Source: Camillea tinctor (taxonomy: Eukaryota; Ascomycota; Sordariomycetes; Xylariales; Xylariaceae). Taken from it: a stretch of DNA of 64,000 nt. Both the position numbers and the translations under genes were made by a program. How positions within the stretch are numbered: the stretch's first letter is position 1; each line of letters opens with the position of its first letter. The stretch is from contig MU394133.1 in the NCBI GenBank assembly GCA_022578605.1, positions 111,981 to 175,980 of the forward strand. The letters are read 5' to 3'. Positions 47,458 through 60,160 of the stretch are shown piece by piece. Under the pieces are notes generated by a model. That model worked only from the letters and a program-made list of their open reading frames with translations, was not told the DNA's origin and made no database searches.

Positions 47458-49208
47458 TCACTCTACAAGCACGTTTGCCATTGCGAGTGTGCTCTCGGCA
47501 ATGTATTCCATCGGGATGTCTCGGAAGTGGACGAACAGCTGAGCCATCTTGTTCGCGATCCACCGCCGGCGCGCTTCACCGCGCTCTAGACGGTATGCGA
47601 TCGCAAGTGGTACGTTCATATACCAGGCCCCCAACGGAGCGAGAGGCTCGCACCATTCAACCGACTTGGCGATATTATCGAGTAACCTCTGGTTCTCGAG
47701 TTCGAACTCCAAAGCAGGTGATGAAGGGTGATAAGAGGAAGAAATAAATGTCGAATAGGGTCGCCCCTGGACCAGGTGCTGATGCTGCTGGAGGTCATGA
47801 GACATATGAAAGCCGGGGGAATACCAATGCTCATACACCCGGCCCAGCAGCATATTCGTCACGATGGTCCAGCACCAGACGAATACATACGTCATAGAAG
47901 CAGCAATTTCGCTGCCAAAATCATAGATATAAGGCACCTCGGGATCGCTGGACGGGGAGGGGATTTCCACATATCCATATCCACTATCTACGACCATGTT
48001 GGCATCTCTCTCGATATCCGAGAGAGAGAGTTTGATGTCGTTTAATTCAGCGATCAAGGAAAGGACATCAACGTTGGCGGTCGGGTCGCATATCCGTCGA
48101 ACATCCTTCGTTAGCCTCAATATTCGACTGAACACATGTACCGTCCGTCGTGCAGTGTGTTGGAACACCGTTTTGTCCACCACACTGGTATCTATGGCCT
48201 GCCACTCTGGCTGGATGACAAAATCATCAGTTCCTTTGATTGCTGCGTTCATGGCCTGGTGACAAATGATTAATAAAAAGGTCCTTACTTATAGCTTTTT
48301 TTAGGAACTCACAATACTGCCCATCATGCCGCGATAGGTTGTGAGTGCCAACTCATCGGTTTGAACCCGCTCTGGGCCCCAACTTGCCAAGAGGTCCGTT
48401 ATACCTTTACAGTGCGTATCCCACGTTTCTGACAGACCGTGGATGGGACCCATTCCATCTATCAGAGTCAGGATAGATATAGCACTCAAAGTGGTACCCC
48501 TGTACCGCTCCTCGGGATCATCCAAGGCTCTTCTTAGCGCGCGTATCGTGCGGAGGTAAGCCCCAGCTCGGACATGGGCGTGTAGCTTGAACGGGATCTG
48601 CGAATAGGGGTTTGCGAGGCACTCGTGGGCTTGCACTAGATAGCTTGTGCTGAGGTCTAGAAGCTCAGACTGTCCTGTGTACCGCGGTACTGAGCCCAGG
48701 AATCTGCTAAGCTGCAGGAGACTGAGTCCCCCGCGGCTGGGGTCGAAGGCGTTGACGACCCGGCCCCGGAGAAGGTCGAGCGGGGTTCCCGACGGGGCGC
48801 GGGGCACGCCCGGAGCAGGGCCTCCCGGAACAAGAAGCGGAGGCGCTCGAGAAGTAGATTGGTTGCGTCGACCGAGGCGGAACTTGTGGAATGTCGCGCC
48901 GGCATCCGTCTTTTTCGTGTTTAATATCGGCATCTTTCCAGTTAGAATCACCCTTGACCGCGGTTCCATGGTCGAGACATCCTGCGTCTCAGGTACGTCC
49001 TTGCTCTGGCCTATAAACCTCCATTTTGGACGTTCCAGACACTCACGCCTACCCTTGCGACAATGGCCGCAGACCGGCCGAACCTCATCGCACTGAATAC
49101 CGAGGATTACCATTAGTTATAAGATCTGCGAAACTAGGGGGTGCCTCTCACCTTGATCTTTCTTTTACGGCATGTATTACATGCATTGGTTCTAGGTACC
49201 CCAACCAT
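47458..49208 (-). CDS. Zn2Cys6 transcription factor (3 exons)
   Basis: CDS complement(join(47458..48255, 48313..49092, 49152..49208)), 544 aa. The first exon encodes only 19 residues, ending CNTCRKRKIK. A 59-bp intron (GTGAGA donor, ATTCAG acceptor) lies exactly inside the zinc cluster, and splicing completes CDEVRPVCGHC then REC: the six cysteines of a fungal Zn(II)2Cys6 binuclear cluster. The second intron is 57 bp (GTGAGT/CACCAG). The remainder resembles the fungal-specific factor domain, with conserved-looking ALTTYRGMMGSI and helical segments. Known: such factors bind CGG-containing half-sites, often as dimers, and frequently control local metabolic genes. The neighbours (mannosidase, hydrolase) give no clear pathway. 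Start is chosen because it is the only ATG giving the cysteine cluster. Confidence 0.9.
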
Positions 49209-50769
49209 GCCTCTTCTTTACGATGTTTGAACTTTTCAGGGGTATTAAGAGTGATCTCGATCTTTAAAGTTGTCGAGTTTCAGGTTCAACAGATACCTAG
49301 CCACGAGCTGTTAATTCCGCCTAGGAAAGTACCTTTCCCCAGCGGTTAGATGCGTCGATTGTCAAAGAAAAAAAAAAGAAAAATAGTTATATCTTATGAA
49401 TGATAACATGTAACGATGTTTTGCATGAAATATCGATATGCATCATCCCACTGAGTGTGTAGGACCATAATAATTTATGTTCCTTACATACTACCTAGTG
49501 GAAGAGTCGAATTTGCAGCTTCCGCTGCAAATCAGTGCCATACTCCATAAAGATCATATTTATTATCCTTGTCACGGAAAGCTAAGCTTTGATCTGACGG
49601 GTATCAACGTAGGCCAAGACAGGTATCACAGCCCACGGTCATATTTGTTAGTCCTAATATACGTAAGGCTGAAGTGGCTTGGGCTAGTGCATGCTGTAAA
49701 TCTGGTGGCACTGCATTATGGGTGGACGGAGTAAGATTTGAGCTTTTCGTTAGTCTCTCCGAGACTATGGACCTATTGTTCCAGTCTACATCCTAATAGT
49801 CGGCATTATGACTGCTCTTAAAAGGATATTCCTTGAAGTTCTAGTTGCTGCCAGGTTGCTTTTGTCATAGTTAGACTAACCTAGCCATGTTGTTAAGAGG
49901 TAACAGCCACGCAGAAACCTTATAGAGTCGGGGAAAGCCGAGAATATTATCATGCTGAATTCCCTATTTCGTTATGAAGGATCGTCTGAGTTCTGTGTGA
50001 CAGGTTAAGCAACACTTAAGACTGATTCAGCCATGTCTCAGCCCTGCTGCTAAATCTCCAGCATGCCTGTGAATTATTAGCTGGAGAGATAGGAGACCAT
50101 TGTATCTATGGGAATTGTGTGGCATTGATAATACGAGCAGTGTTGTCATATCGACTTTATAGTATGCTTTTTACAGTTTACATATTACTTAGTAGATTAT
50201 ATGCATAGGATAATGGTTAATGACCTTAGAGCAATTGATACGTATGAAATACCGTGCACACATAAGCTCCACTTCATAAAGGTGCCAATTAGTTACTATA
50301 CCAAAATCGCTCCCTTAGTTCCCATATGCTGTCTTTCACTCCAGAGACTCATATGAAGAGATGGTGAGGCAGAGTCCATGTATACGTCGATAATGTTCTC
50401 TATTACATTCATGAAGAAGGTTGGCTGTTACTGAGACTAGTATGGCATACTTGAGATAAATTGAATAAAACCATAAAAATAGATATACCACTAGGTAGGG
50501 GACAACAGGCATATTGTTATTATTGGTAAGTTGCATTATTTTAGAGAAGCTTACTGCCTTTATATCTCTATCGGTAGATACCCTCTACACAGGCTCAGAT
50601 TCTACTCATCCGTTGCACTATTTCGATACGTTTATTTCGTTTAATCCGAGTGCCTTAAGACATGTAACTTGGTTATCACATAAGTATGCTTCCAAATCCT
50701 AGCTCTATTATTCCTAACATGTAGCAGCACTTTCATATACACCAGACCAAACATACCTCGAAATCTCCC
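49209..50769. other. Upstream region of Zn2Cys6 gene
   Basis: AT-leaning spacer of 1.5 kb. No gene or distinct repeat is seen. Confidence 0.4.
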
Positions 50770-51726
50770 CTACCGCCTAGTCAATCCCTTGATATTTTTC
50801 CCCATCATCCTCCACCAACTCCTCCCATTCCTCGTCGCATCGCCCTCCTCCTCTTCTCCCAGCATTCTCACCACCCACTCCACCGCCTCAGCGACCGTCT
50901 CCGGTCGATCTGCCACGACATTATGTCCACAATCCGGTATCTCCACAAACCTCACTCTACTCCCGTCCCCACACGCCGACAGGGCTAGCTGTCTCCTCTT
51001 AAGCCTCCGATCCTCCTCATCACAGCGCCTCAGCATCTCCCTCTGCCCCTCTATCCCCTCCTCCTCCGCCCTCTCCAGCTCCCTCCACTTCCCCAGCAGC
51101 GAGTTCCCCCTAACTACGACCAAGGGTCTCGAGCCCAACACATGGCGCCTCAACTGGTGCTCCTCTACCTCTGGATCTAGCCCGCCTTCCTGTCCCGTCT
51201 CCACGAGCACCATACCTGCGATGTCATCCCTCCCCCCTCCTCTTCCTTTGATTCCCTTCCCCTTCCCCTGACCGCCTCCCTCCCACACGTGCAAGAACAT
51301 CCTCGCGAACGCCCCGCCGTACGAGTGCGCGACAAGTACATACGGCCCCCGCACACCGTTATCCCGGAGATGCGCGCGTAGCATTGCGGCCGCGTCGCGG
51401 GGAGACGGGTTCGCGGGTCCGCGGTCGCATAGCATGACGCGGAGGCCAGTAAGGAGGAGCCGCGATGTGAGTTGGTCCCAGGCCGGGGAGCAGGAGGCGG
51501 GGGAGCCGGAGCCGTGGAAGCATATCACTAACGGTGGTGGTGGTAATGATGGGTCTACCGTTTTCTCCTCGGATTCAGATAGGGAAGCTTGTTCGGGAAG
51601 GAGAAGGCGATATTGGGGTTCTGGATGCACGCTAAGAGTGGGAGTGGCTGTTGTGGTAGAAGTGCTAGATCCCTCTCTTGGTGGTATAGATTGTTCGGTG
51701 TAAGCGGGCTGATTTGACTTTGCCAT
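50770..51726 (-). CDS. Alpha/beta hydrolase
   Basis: Single exon, 318 aa. Alpha/beta hydrolase fold: oxyanion region ICFHGSG (68-74), nucleophile elbow AHSYGG (Ser135), and the His of DCGHNVVADRPE (His268) near the end. A Gly/Lys-rich low-complexity insert (about 150-166) follows the nucleophile helix. No signal peptide; the N-terminal 55 residues are polar and Ser/Thr-rich. The substrate cannot be read from the sequence. The fold also includes esterases, haloalkane dehalogenases and epoxide hydrolases; the lack of a GxSxG-flanking lipase pattern argues against a classic lipase. GC-rich codon use like the neighbours. Confidence 0.88.
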   Translation of the reverse strand: MAKSNQPAYTEQSIPPREGSSTSTTTATPTLSVHPEPQYRLLLPEQASLSESEEKTVDPSLPPPPLVICFHGSGSPASCSPAWDQLTSRLLLTGLRVMLCDRGPANPSPRDAAAMLRAHLRDNGVRGPYVLVAHSYGGAFARMFLHVWEGGGQGKGKGIKGRGGGRDDIAGMVLVETGQEGGLDPEVEEHQLRRHVLGSRPLVVVRGNSLLGKWRELERAEEEGIEGQREMLRRCDEEDRRLKRRQLALSACGDGSRVRFVEIPDCGHNVVADRPETVAEAVEWVVRMLGEEEEGDATRNGRSWWRMMGKNIKGLTRR

Positions 51727-52506
51727 ACCTGCGGATGGTGGAAAGGACTTCGCGCTAATGATGGATTGTTGCTGAGTACTTATCGAGTGATCGATCGATG
51801 ATGGTGGTGGCGCATAGGTTGATACTTATTCAAATCCTCCGGTGGTACTGACTTGTACTGGTCAGAGCTAGCAATTGACCTAAACTGACACAGCCCTTAT
51901 TATTGTTGCCTGCGAAGGTGCTGTCTTCGAGGTGTCAATCCTACGAGATTATGCACAAGACAAGTAAAAGTAAGCCTTATTACCCGAATACGATTAGTGT
52001 ATATGGGAAGAAGGTCAGCATTGTGACAAACAGCAACGAATGTTTTATATCGTATCAATTTCATGTTGGACTATATTAGCTATGGATAGTCCTTTTGTAT
52101 CTGGAGCATTTCCAGACTATTGAGCTTCTGTACGCAGTCCGGATACGCTGGGCCTGAATAAATTGGGCCGCTGACCAGTCGTTCGACATGCCTTCATTCC
52201 CATAAATAGTCCATTAAATATAAACACCATAATAGCTAAAGCAAAAATACAGCTACTAGGGCCCTTCGAACGCCGGGGTATCGATCCCGAAAAATCAAAA
52301 ATGTTGAGGAGTGATAAGTGTCGCTCTCTTGTTAATCAACGCCAAACCTGATGCTAAATACCTTCCATTAATCCCATTTACCATGATGCATGCCTTTTGA
52401 AATGTCACAACCCATTACCGAAACCCTGGAAAGGCCTTTATAGCCGCACGTTTCCCTGTTATAATATTAGTCACAAGGCTATTTAGCCGCCTTCCACGGA
52501 ATCATA
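51727..52506. other. Intergenic
   Basis: Promoter of the hydrolase gene and 3' flank of the RING gene. A tRNA-like T-arm string at about 52272-52290 lacks the rest of a tRNA. No gene. Confidence 0.35.
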
Positions 52507-54043
52507 CTAACATAGGGGACGCCCATCGTCGCTGTTCGTTTCATCGATGGGCTCCACAAGCTCCTGCATACGGTCTCGAGTTGTGATGACCGGGGCAGGT
52601 CTCCCAAGGACAGGCTGCTCTTGCAAGACGATACGTTGCTCTTGTAAGGGGACGGGCTCATTTGGTTTGGGAGACGATGGCGTGCGGTAGAGATGTTTCT
52701 TAAGGGACTCTCCCCATGACGATAACCTTCGACGGCCTGATTCAACATCGGAAGCCACGCTTCGTGAACGTAACTTTCGAGTGCCCACTTCCCTCCGCAC
52801 CATCGAGTTCGTTATCTTAGGGCAATGGCCTGGAGGAAGCATAGATGCCTTGCATAACGGGCATAATGAGCTAAGTTCACTTAGGAATTCGTCGATACAT
52901 TCGGGATGGAAGATATGACCACAGGATAGTTCGCGAATGATTGTCTTTTTCGATTCAAAATCCTCCAGACAGATGAGACACGTTGGTTGGTAGTGAAGGG
53001 AGGCGCCGGCCTTTTCAACTCGAGAGCTTGTAGCCTTCGACTCGAACTCGGACCTTGTTTTAGTTGGTGAGGTTGGGGGCGATTTAGGTGAAGTAGGTGA
53101 TGATACAGGAGGGTCGTAGTTATATGTGAACAGGGGAAATTTTTGTATATGGTCCATCGGGACTGAAAGTCGTTTGATCCCGAGGGCTTCTAGATTTACC
53201 TCTCCGCGCACGACACGACGCCGTAACGCGGCACGGCGTCGATTTTGCACCCAGTGCATGAGTAAAGATGTACCACCAATGACGATTAGGAGTACGCCGA
53301 TGATGATCAGGACAAAAGCCCAGAGTGAGAGAGTTGACGATCCAGTCGCTACTGTTAATTCCGTCCATACTCGTACATAGTCGTCGGGGTTCGGTGAATA
53401 CGTTGTGTTGATCTGGCTAGCGAAAGGTACTTCGGAAAGATCACCAGAATACAGGCTGAGCTGCTCCATCATAACCTCTCCCGCGGCACCTGTTACTGCA
53501 TAGACAGGATAATGATTATTGCTCTTCCAAGCATTTCCATCGTTCAGATCCCATTCTAGCGAGTCAGCATCGGGCGGCTGCGCTGCTCCGCTTCCTGGTA
53601 AATATACTAGCATAGCTCGCAAAGGGTCCGATCTTGCCGAGGCGAGAAAGGACCGCGTGCATTCTATATTGATCCATGGGGCAATGGCGATCAGTTTATA
53701 GTTAGTTGTCGGTAGGTTGGCCTGCCGCGTGACATTGGCGGGAATGTACTCGTTCGCCAAGTCATAGCACGAATCGTCCCTGCTCAAGTCAGGTACGTAG
53801 AGTAGGCCCTGAATGACCCCGTTTGTGGTCGGCACGTAATTCGTAGAGAGGGTGGTGATGTTGCCGATGTAATCTTCAGAGTATGCTATCTGACTCTACA
53901 GACCAATTGATGGTTAGAAACACACTAAACTTAGAGGAGAAATTTGGGAACAGCCTAGACTTACAGAGAGTGCGGTGATGTTTCTGATGATAGTGCTAGG
54001 TACTGAGTGCCCATTGGACCACGAAGGATTGCTGAACAATAAC
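52507..54043 (-). CDS. Transmembrane RING-H2 protein with PA-like luminal domain (5' end unresolved)
   Basis: Supported exons: complement(52507..53895) and complement(53965..54043), separated by a 69-bp intron (GTAAGT donor, TAG acceptor), ~489 aa. A further 5' exon must exist: the acceptor at 54044 needs two bases from upstream, and a signal peptide is expected. An in-phase candidate is at about 54354-54415 (MLRALALVFITM, donor GTGACG), not certain. The encoded part has a protease-associated-like luminal region (NITALSSQIAYSEDYIGNIT, N-glycan sites), a transmembrane helix (FVLIIIGVLLIVIGG), and a RING-H2 domain (CLIC...CGHIFHPEC...CPLC). Known: PA-TM-RING proteins are membrane E3 ubiquitin ligases of the endolysosomal system. 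The cytosolic tail is Ser/Pro/Arg-rich. Confidence 0.85.
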
Positions 54044-54313
54044 CTAAATGGGGGATGGTCATGTTAGTTCCGGGCCATGCAGTAAGCAAAGAACTCAATT
54101 AGCGGCTTGAGGTTGATCACAAATGACAGACAGTATAGGGGGGTAGTGGTGTAAGTGACGACGACGACGACGACGATGATAATAGCGATGACAATGATGT
54201 TGATTGGTGATGTTCATTGGCCAAGAGTGGTAACGTCCCCCCGAAGATGTCGTGAGACGTAAATAACAACGGCGCATATCAGGCGACGCGTCGGATGGAA
54301 CCCATGGGGTCAT

Positions 54314-57079
54314 AATTTTTTTTAAATCGCCCCATCGTCACCCACATCATCGTCACTCGCCACCACCCACACTACCTTTCGTCATTGTGATGAATACCAA
54401 CGCCAATGCTCTTAGCATTGAATAAGGCTGAAGCCAAGCTTTTGCATGAAGACGATGATTTGAAAGATCAAAAAGAAGCTTTGCTTGGCGACGTACACAA
54501 CATTCCGAACGGCTTGGAGTGCTGTAAAATAACGTCAGCTGCCGTTGCCAAGGGATTCTAAAAAAGAACGGATGGGTTGGCGCCAAGAAGCAGAACGAAC
54601 ACCAAGAGACCAAGAAGAACGGTCGCGGCACTCGGCACCAAGTTGAGAGATATAAAGGCGTAGCCAAGACATACACATGCTCTTGAATCATTATAGTCTA
54701 TAGTAAGACACCGTGGTCGACAGTGCAAGACACCACGAGGAATCGAAGACGCGAAGAGGCGAAGCTTGAATCAATAGGGAAGGGGTAATATTTTTTTTTC
54801 TGCAATGTCAGAATGAACGACGAAAATAATGAGTCTTGGCAAGTTGGGGGTTTATGGGGGGGAAGCCAGGTAGAAGAGAAGAGAGAGAGAGAGCCTGGGT
54901 CAGCCTGGTCCAGGGATACGGGGGGGGGAGAGGAAAATCGTCAGCTGAGGGAGACCCCTTGTAACCCATACGCTACCGATGTTGGGCGCAAGGTCCTGGC
55001 TCCAGTAGTTGTGTGGGTGTGGCTCTGTTATGAACGAATAATGGAGGTCGTAGCGCCAAATACGTCGGAGTGACAAGGTTGACGAAGTGTGGAGGTATGA
55101 TGTTAGAATTATTGGATGTTTGCATGTCAACGTGAGCTAGGTTTCGATGCTTTACATGCATTTGATAGTTGGAATTGACCCAACTTCGTAAGGAAAACCC
55201 GTTGACCACCAACGGCCGACATGTTGCCAGCCCCGGGAAAAGTTGAAGAGTTAAAGGGGGGGGGAGGGAGTGTATGGCGAAGTAGAGAAGAAGGGAAAAG
55301 GGAAAAGGAAAAATTGGGAAACCGAAAGTCGAGGGGCAAAGAGAGAAGAAGGGGAGAGGAAGAAGAAAAAAGGTGCCTGGGTTCCTGGGTTCCTGGGTTC
55401 TTAGAAAAGAAAAAAGGGCCAAGGGGACAACTAGTCAAATACAATAACTTACATGGTCTATTCTGTACGTATGTAACATGATGTCCGGGGGAGATACCTG
55501 GGGAAGAAGGATGTGGGAGGACAGCCAAGACGGTCCAGATGGAATATGGTAATACAATATGATCAACAGCTGAATTTGTCAAGGCCTCACGGTACCTATA
55601 GTCGTTTTCTCGTTTCTGCTTGTGATCCTTCAGCAGCAAATGTTGTCTTTCATTAAAAATCAGTCGAGTTGTGCAGAAAGTGTGTGTGGACTAATTTGAG
55701 CTACTAACTGTGTTAGTGTATCGTATAGCCCACTTTATACTAGTTTGCTGATAGTTGAGATAAGTCGAGCGAGTAATAGAAGTAAGATATAAGAAGTAGT
55801 GCAGTATGTACCTATGTGGTATGTTGTATAAGTAGTAGTGGTACAGGACACAGAAACATTGTGTAGTATTATTTATGCATACAGAAGAAAAACTCTGACA
55901 TGCAATGTCCAAATCATATTTTACATCTAGACCCTGACCTCCTGTATCCCGTATGTGTCTACACTACTAGGTTAGGTACCTAGGTAGTCTAGCTACCTAT
56001 GCATTATGGTAACTTGGTTACAGGGTATTCAAATTCGGAATAGCTCCGACCCGTTGAATAACACAAATGGCAGTGGATACGCATTTCTGGTTTGTGCTTT
56101 ACACTACCTACACGCTACACTATGTATCATACACCACTACCAATCGCCTGGCATTAATACGCTGATAGTAATCCCTACCCAACGTTGCAATATGATGTCA
56201 AACCGTTACTGATCAGCAAGGTACAAATGGGATAGAAAAATGAAATCTATCGATAGATGGTTGGAAAGAAATTGATGGGGAAAAAAAAAACAAGTCTCAG
56301 AAAACGGTATTGAGAGAATATGCAGTAACAATTATGATTATGTGTCTTTGTGTTTGTGTGCTTGTATGTGTATGTGTGTGTAATATATAATACATAATAC
56401 AGTTAATATAATAGGAAAAGGGGTCAAAGAGGGTGATTAGTTAATACACCAAATCGTGCATTGGAACTTAACAGAAAAGAGAGAGAATAGGGAAAAGTCT
56501 AAAGAACAACGGCATCACATCATAGGTCACCTCGTTCGTTTTTCGCTTGGGTAGTGTTCGTGACTAAATTTGGCTGGTGCCGTTGGGCTGGAAGCTTTGA
56601 AAAGGCTTGTTGTTTGATGCTTCCCCCCTCCCTTCCCCCTCCCCTCCCCCCCGAAAAAAAAAGCTTGTCTTCTTCGTCCATGCACGATCAATTAATCGAG
56701 AACAGGCCCATCTTTCTTAACTTGCATCCTCAACGTCGCACCCAAGTCCGACGGCAGGGATACCCTAAATTTCCGACTTGATCAATGTACGTCACCCGAA
56801 ATAGACAGCAACAAAATATATACCTGTATGATTATTTTATTCAATCTCCGCGATGATGTGTTGTTCATCATGTATTTTAGTTTGTATTCAAGTATCGTAA
56901 CGCCTTGATGAAAATAAAAGGAGGAGAAAAGGGGTAGAAAAGAAGTAGGTCTCGCAGTCCGAAGTTATGTTTCTCAACTTTGAAACAATCAACAGTTGTG
57001 TGAGTTGCATACGGCACTGGAAGTGTAATAAGTGTTTCGGCTACCTGCATTAAGTCAAAGTGAAGCATAGTTCGCCCCG
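54314..57079. other. Gene-poor region
   Basis: No supported gene apart from a possible first exon of the RING gene at 54354-54415. Features seen: (GAC)n/(GAT)n near 54158-54182 just inside the left edge, purine-rich tract 55250-55430 with triplicated CCTGGGTT steps near 55375-55400, TACCTAGGTA at 55977-55986, TG-rich stretch 56340-56390, and C-rich run 56624-56652. The 170-codon minus frame at 55127-55639 is driven by the purine tract. Confidence 0.4.
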
Positions 57080-58752
57080 GGGGATCCGAGACAGCCTCTT
57101 CTCGGCTGCATCTAAGAATTCCGTCCTAACTTGTCTCTCGGACACCGAAACCAGTCCGCCAGCACCAACACTCGAGTTTCGTTCTCTGGACAGTTTAAAT
57201 GGAAGGGTCTCAAGACCATCTGCGGCCCGTTGACCCTCTTCGACAACTACAGTGTTGACCTCCCTTAGCCCTTAGAAATATGGCCGGCCAGTGTTATTGG
57301 ATATGCTCACGTCCAATATTCGGCAGACCGATATATCAGCGACACAAATCCCGCAGCAAACCACGTCACACATCACATTACACCACAGCTCAAAGAGCAG
57401 GCTACCAATGCAGTCAGTCGGGCAGTGCTGTATGCCGGCAGCCACTGCTAATCCTAATCACTTTCAACGCCAGCCCACCTACGAAGCACAAGTCCTCCCA
57501 CCATTGGTTCGCCAAACATTTATCTCGAGGGCGGCCTCCCAAAATCTGATCTGGCCTCCTACGGGCTCGAATCAGGGTTGATCTGGATATCACAGGACCC
57601 TATTCCAAGATTATACGGACGTTGCGCAACTTATTCAACCTGCTGCCGAGCCCTTCGACCGACACGGGTTCCATACCCGTATCCATCCCGCTTTTCAACC
57701 TCGGCCGCCGTGGTTTCAGTTCGCACAATATTTCCCGAACGTGATCATAATGCAAAAATTCTGCAGCCGTCCCTTGGTCTATGCTGTGTTGCCAACCGTA
57801 CTCTATTGAGCAAACACCGTACTCCACAGCCAAACCTCCATGTGCAATCATCATTATGACTCGAGCTTTATTGCTCATTTCTGAGATTAAAACTATGGGC
57901 AGACCCCTGAATACTCCTAGTGATGTCTATCGAGTTGAACTAGCAATGTGGACTGATACACTTGATCGCAGACTGCGTATCTATAGATTATACGTAGGTA
58001 GGTTATGTAGGTAGATGTCCCTATTACCTGGTAACTTGGCAGTCAGAACCAGAACGAACACACAATTCCTCAACTCGCACTTATGCTGAGTCTAGAGAAA
58101 AACCACTCGCCGTATATAATACAGTCGAGACTAGACTATATCTTATACCCCATGTTTTAATGCCATTTGACACGTGAGAACCAGAGACCGGTGAACCAGT
58201 TCCCCCACCAAAAGCAGTCTTACACACCAGCAGCTTTCAAGACAACCCCCACAATTTTGGTTTTGAGTGCTTAAAAAGCGCCATTATGATCCATATGGAT
58301 AGTAATAGGACTACGGAAGTCACCCCCACTGAACTTCGAAAGTCGATCTGAGGGTTCTTTGATAGAAAATAATTCGAGGATCATATACATCGTTTCTGCT
58401 AGCCGCGCGTCCTCTAGCTATAATTATCCTAGCGAAGACCGGGCAATCCATCACGATCAAGCCACCTCCAAAAGTTCGAAGTCGAACAAACGATCGAAAA
58501 TCCACAGATGCACCTTTTCAAGTCATCAATATCATGTCTATTGGCAATTTTTAAACCCATTGGGAAAGCTTATTTACCAGCTCCGTTGATGATAGCCAGC
58601 CTCAGACTTGTGCTGAAATGTATTAGAATAAGGAAGCTTTAGCAAAAAAGACCATGCTAGGGTACATAAGTGTAAATATAAGTGCACATGTGCTTTCAAA
58701 GATACGTGGAAGGGCCAAAGCCCTCGTAACCTTAGGAGGCACGTCCCAGGAT
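57080..58752 (+). pseudogene. Possible decayed C2H2-type regulator gene
   Basis: Several short + strand frames read as protein but are broken by stops and frame changes. Stretches rich in Gln/Asn/Pro/His/Ser (for example AHVQYSADRYISDTNPAAN near 57305, DVAQLIQPAAEPFDRHGF near 57620) are followed by a basic stretch SKSNKRSKIHRCTF (near 58465-58510). The last piece, 58660-58752, resembles a zinc finger: KYKCTC...W...LRRHV. Together this looks like the disordered region plus finger of a decayed zinc-finger factor, but no single piece is conclusive and no splice set is resolved. It may be several unrelated fragments. Confidence 0.25.
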
Positions 58753-59236
58753 TCTGCATATACTAGAACAGAATAGTATAGCTCCAGGATAAACCACGGG
58801 TCGTTATGCAGATTATACCTAGGTTATAAGTTGTTCCCTGGCCTTCTCTGAGGTTCTACTTCTTTCTACTGGTACCGGAAAGCACATAGCTTTCACAGGA
58901 TTGCCTTTCTGAGCATAGATAATGTAACAGAAATGACCACGCATACAATATGAGGGCTGATGTTGACTGGCTCCTACCAAGGCACACAGTTTCAAGAAAG
59001 ACATAACAGCATATAAGACAATATATGGTAGAAGAAAACAACCTCATTACCTGTCATGGTTTTATAAAGCTATTTATACTAACTAGTTAGCTATAGTCTT
59101 TGTTTATTTGTAATATATTACCATTTATTTTGTATTTATTTTACTTAACTTACCTTAGCTAAGCTTATAACATTATATATCCAGCTGGATGTTTTATTTT
59201 GATTGAAAATTAGGTAGTCAATGGTTTAAAGATGCA
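58753..59236. other. Gene-free spacer
   Basis: AT-rich sequence between the possible zinc-finger relic and the polyketide synthase relic. No gene. Confidence 0.35.
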
Positions 59237-60160
59237 CTATTGAAATTCTTGTACAACCATGGCTACAATATTACCCACAGTGACTTTCCTAGATAGATGA
59301 GTCGTAAATGGAAGATCAATCTGCATGGCCTGGAAAACAAATGTGCGAAATTCAGCAGCAAGCATTAAGTCGAGGACGAAGTTCGCTAACGGTTGATCGT
59401 CTTTAAATTAATCTAGTGGAAGCAAAATAACATTGTTGAACTTCGTTGCTAGGACTTTACTGACGGTATCTTGCAAAGGCATGCTGCTCAACCTTCCCAC
59501 TCAGGGGGGAATCTCTGGTGACCACTGGTTCTTCGAAAGGGACGCCACGTTGGCAGCATCTTTGATATCGCGGTTGTAGCAGGCCTTGAGCAACCCAGCA
59601 CGTAGATCTTGGAAGAGAGTTTCAAAAGCCGTATTGCTAGGATCCATCGCTCGTGCTTTGGCATCCTGCATCTCAAGCCCCGCCGAGAGCTGTACCCGCA
59701 AAAAGCTGACATAGGCTGGAATCGCATCGCTGTTGGGGTGGGCGATGGCCAGATCGACTATTTGTAATAGCTCATCTTCGTTGTGAGCCTGCAACCCTCG
59801 ACGCATATATATTTCTTGCATTTGTGGGTGTTCGTGGAGATAGCCAACTTCTGTAATAGCTTCCAAAGCTAGCCACACGGCTTTCTGCCCTTGTGAGTTG
59901 CGAAACCGTGCGAAGCTGTCCATGTAAGCATTCTCGGCGCAGTAACTAGGTTCCGTGGGGCTGCTGATAGTGCCAGAGATTGAACTATTCAACAGAAAGA
60001 AATCGGGTGAGTTCTCATGGCCATCTGAAACGACCTCGTGGGGATTTCTAGTTCGTTGTATTTTTGGCGTCAATGTCATAGTGCCAGTCCTCGCAATTGA
60101 GTGACTCCCAGGGCTGTACAATGGGGAAGCATATGTTAAGTTATAAACATCACTGACCAA
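59237..60160 (-). pseudogene. Relic of a highly reducing polyketide synthase, KR C-terminus plus ACP
   Basis: Reading 60160 down to 59237 in one frame gives the end of a ketoreductase domain (PDFFLLNSSISGTIS, then the catalytic-type SYCAENAYMDSFARFR and EVGYLHEHP) and a linker. In the same frame after a TGA (59501-59503) and a TAA (59408-59410) comes an acyl carrier protein (LANFVLDLMLAAEFRTFVFQ). The ACP motif normally reads LDSM; here the phosphopantetheine Ser is Leu (TTA at 59366-59368), so it could not be loaded. The rest of the synthase (KS, AT, DH, ER) is absent upstream. Known: fungal HR-PKSs end KR-ACP exactly like this. It is a dead 3' fragment. TCA to TTA fits a C-to-T change. Confidence 0.85.

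Noticed and set aside
52266..52295. tRNA T-arm-like string near GGGGTATCGATCCC
   Set aside because: No matching acceptor, D or anticodon stems around it in either orientation.
55127..55639. 170-codon minus-strand frame
   Set aside because: Created by a purine-rich tract; Ser/Pro/Leu/Phe low complexity, no start context or domain.
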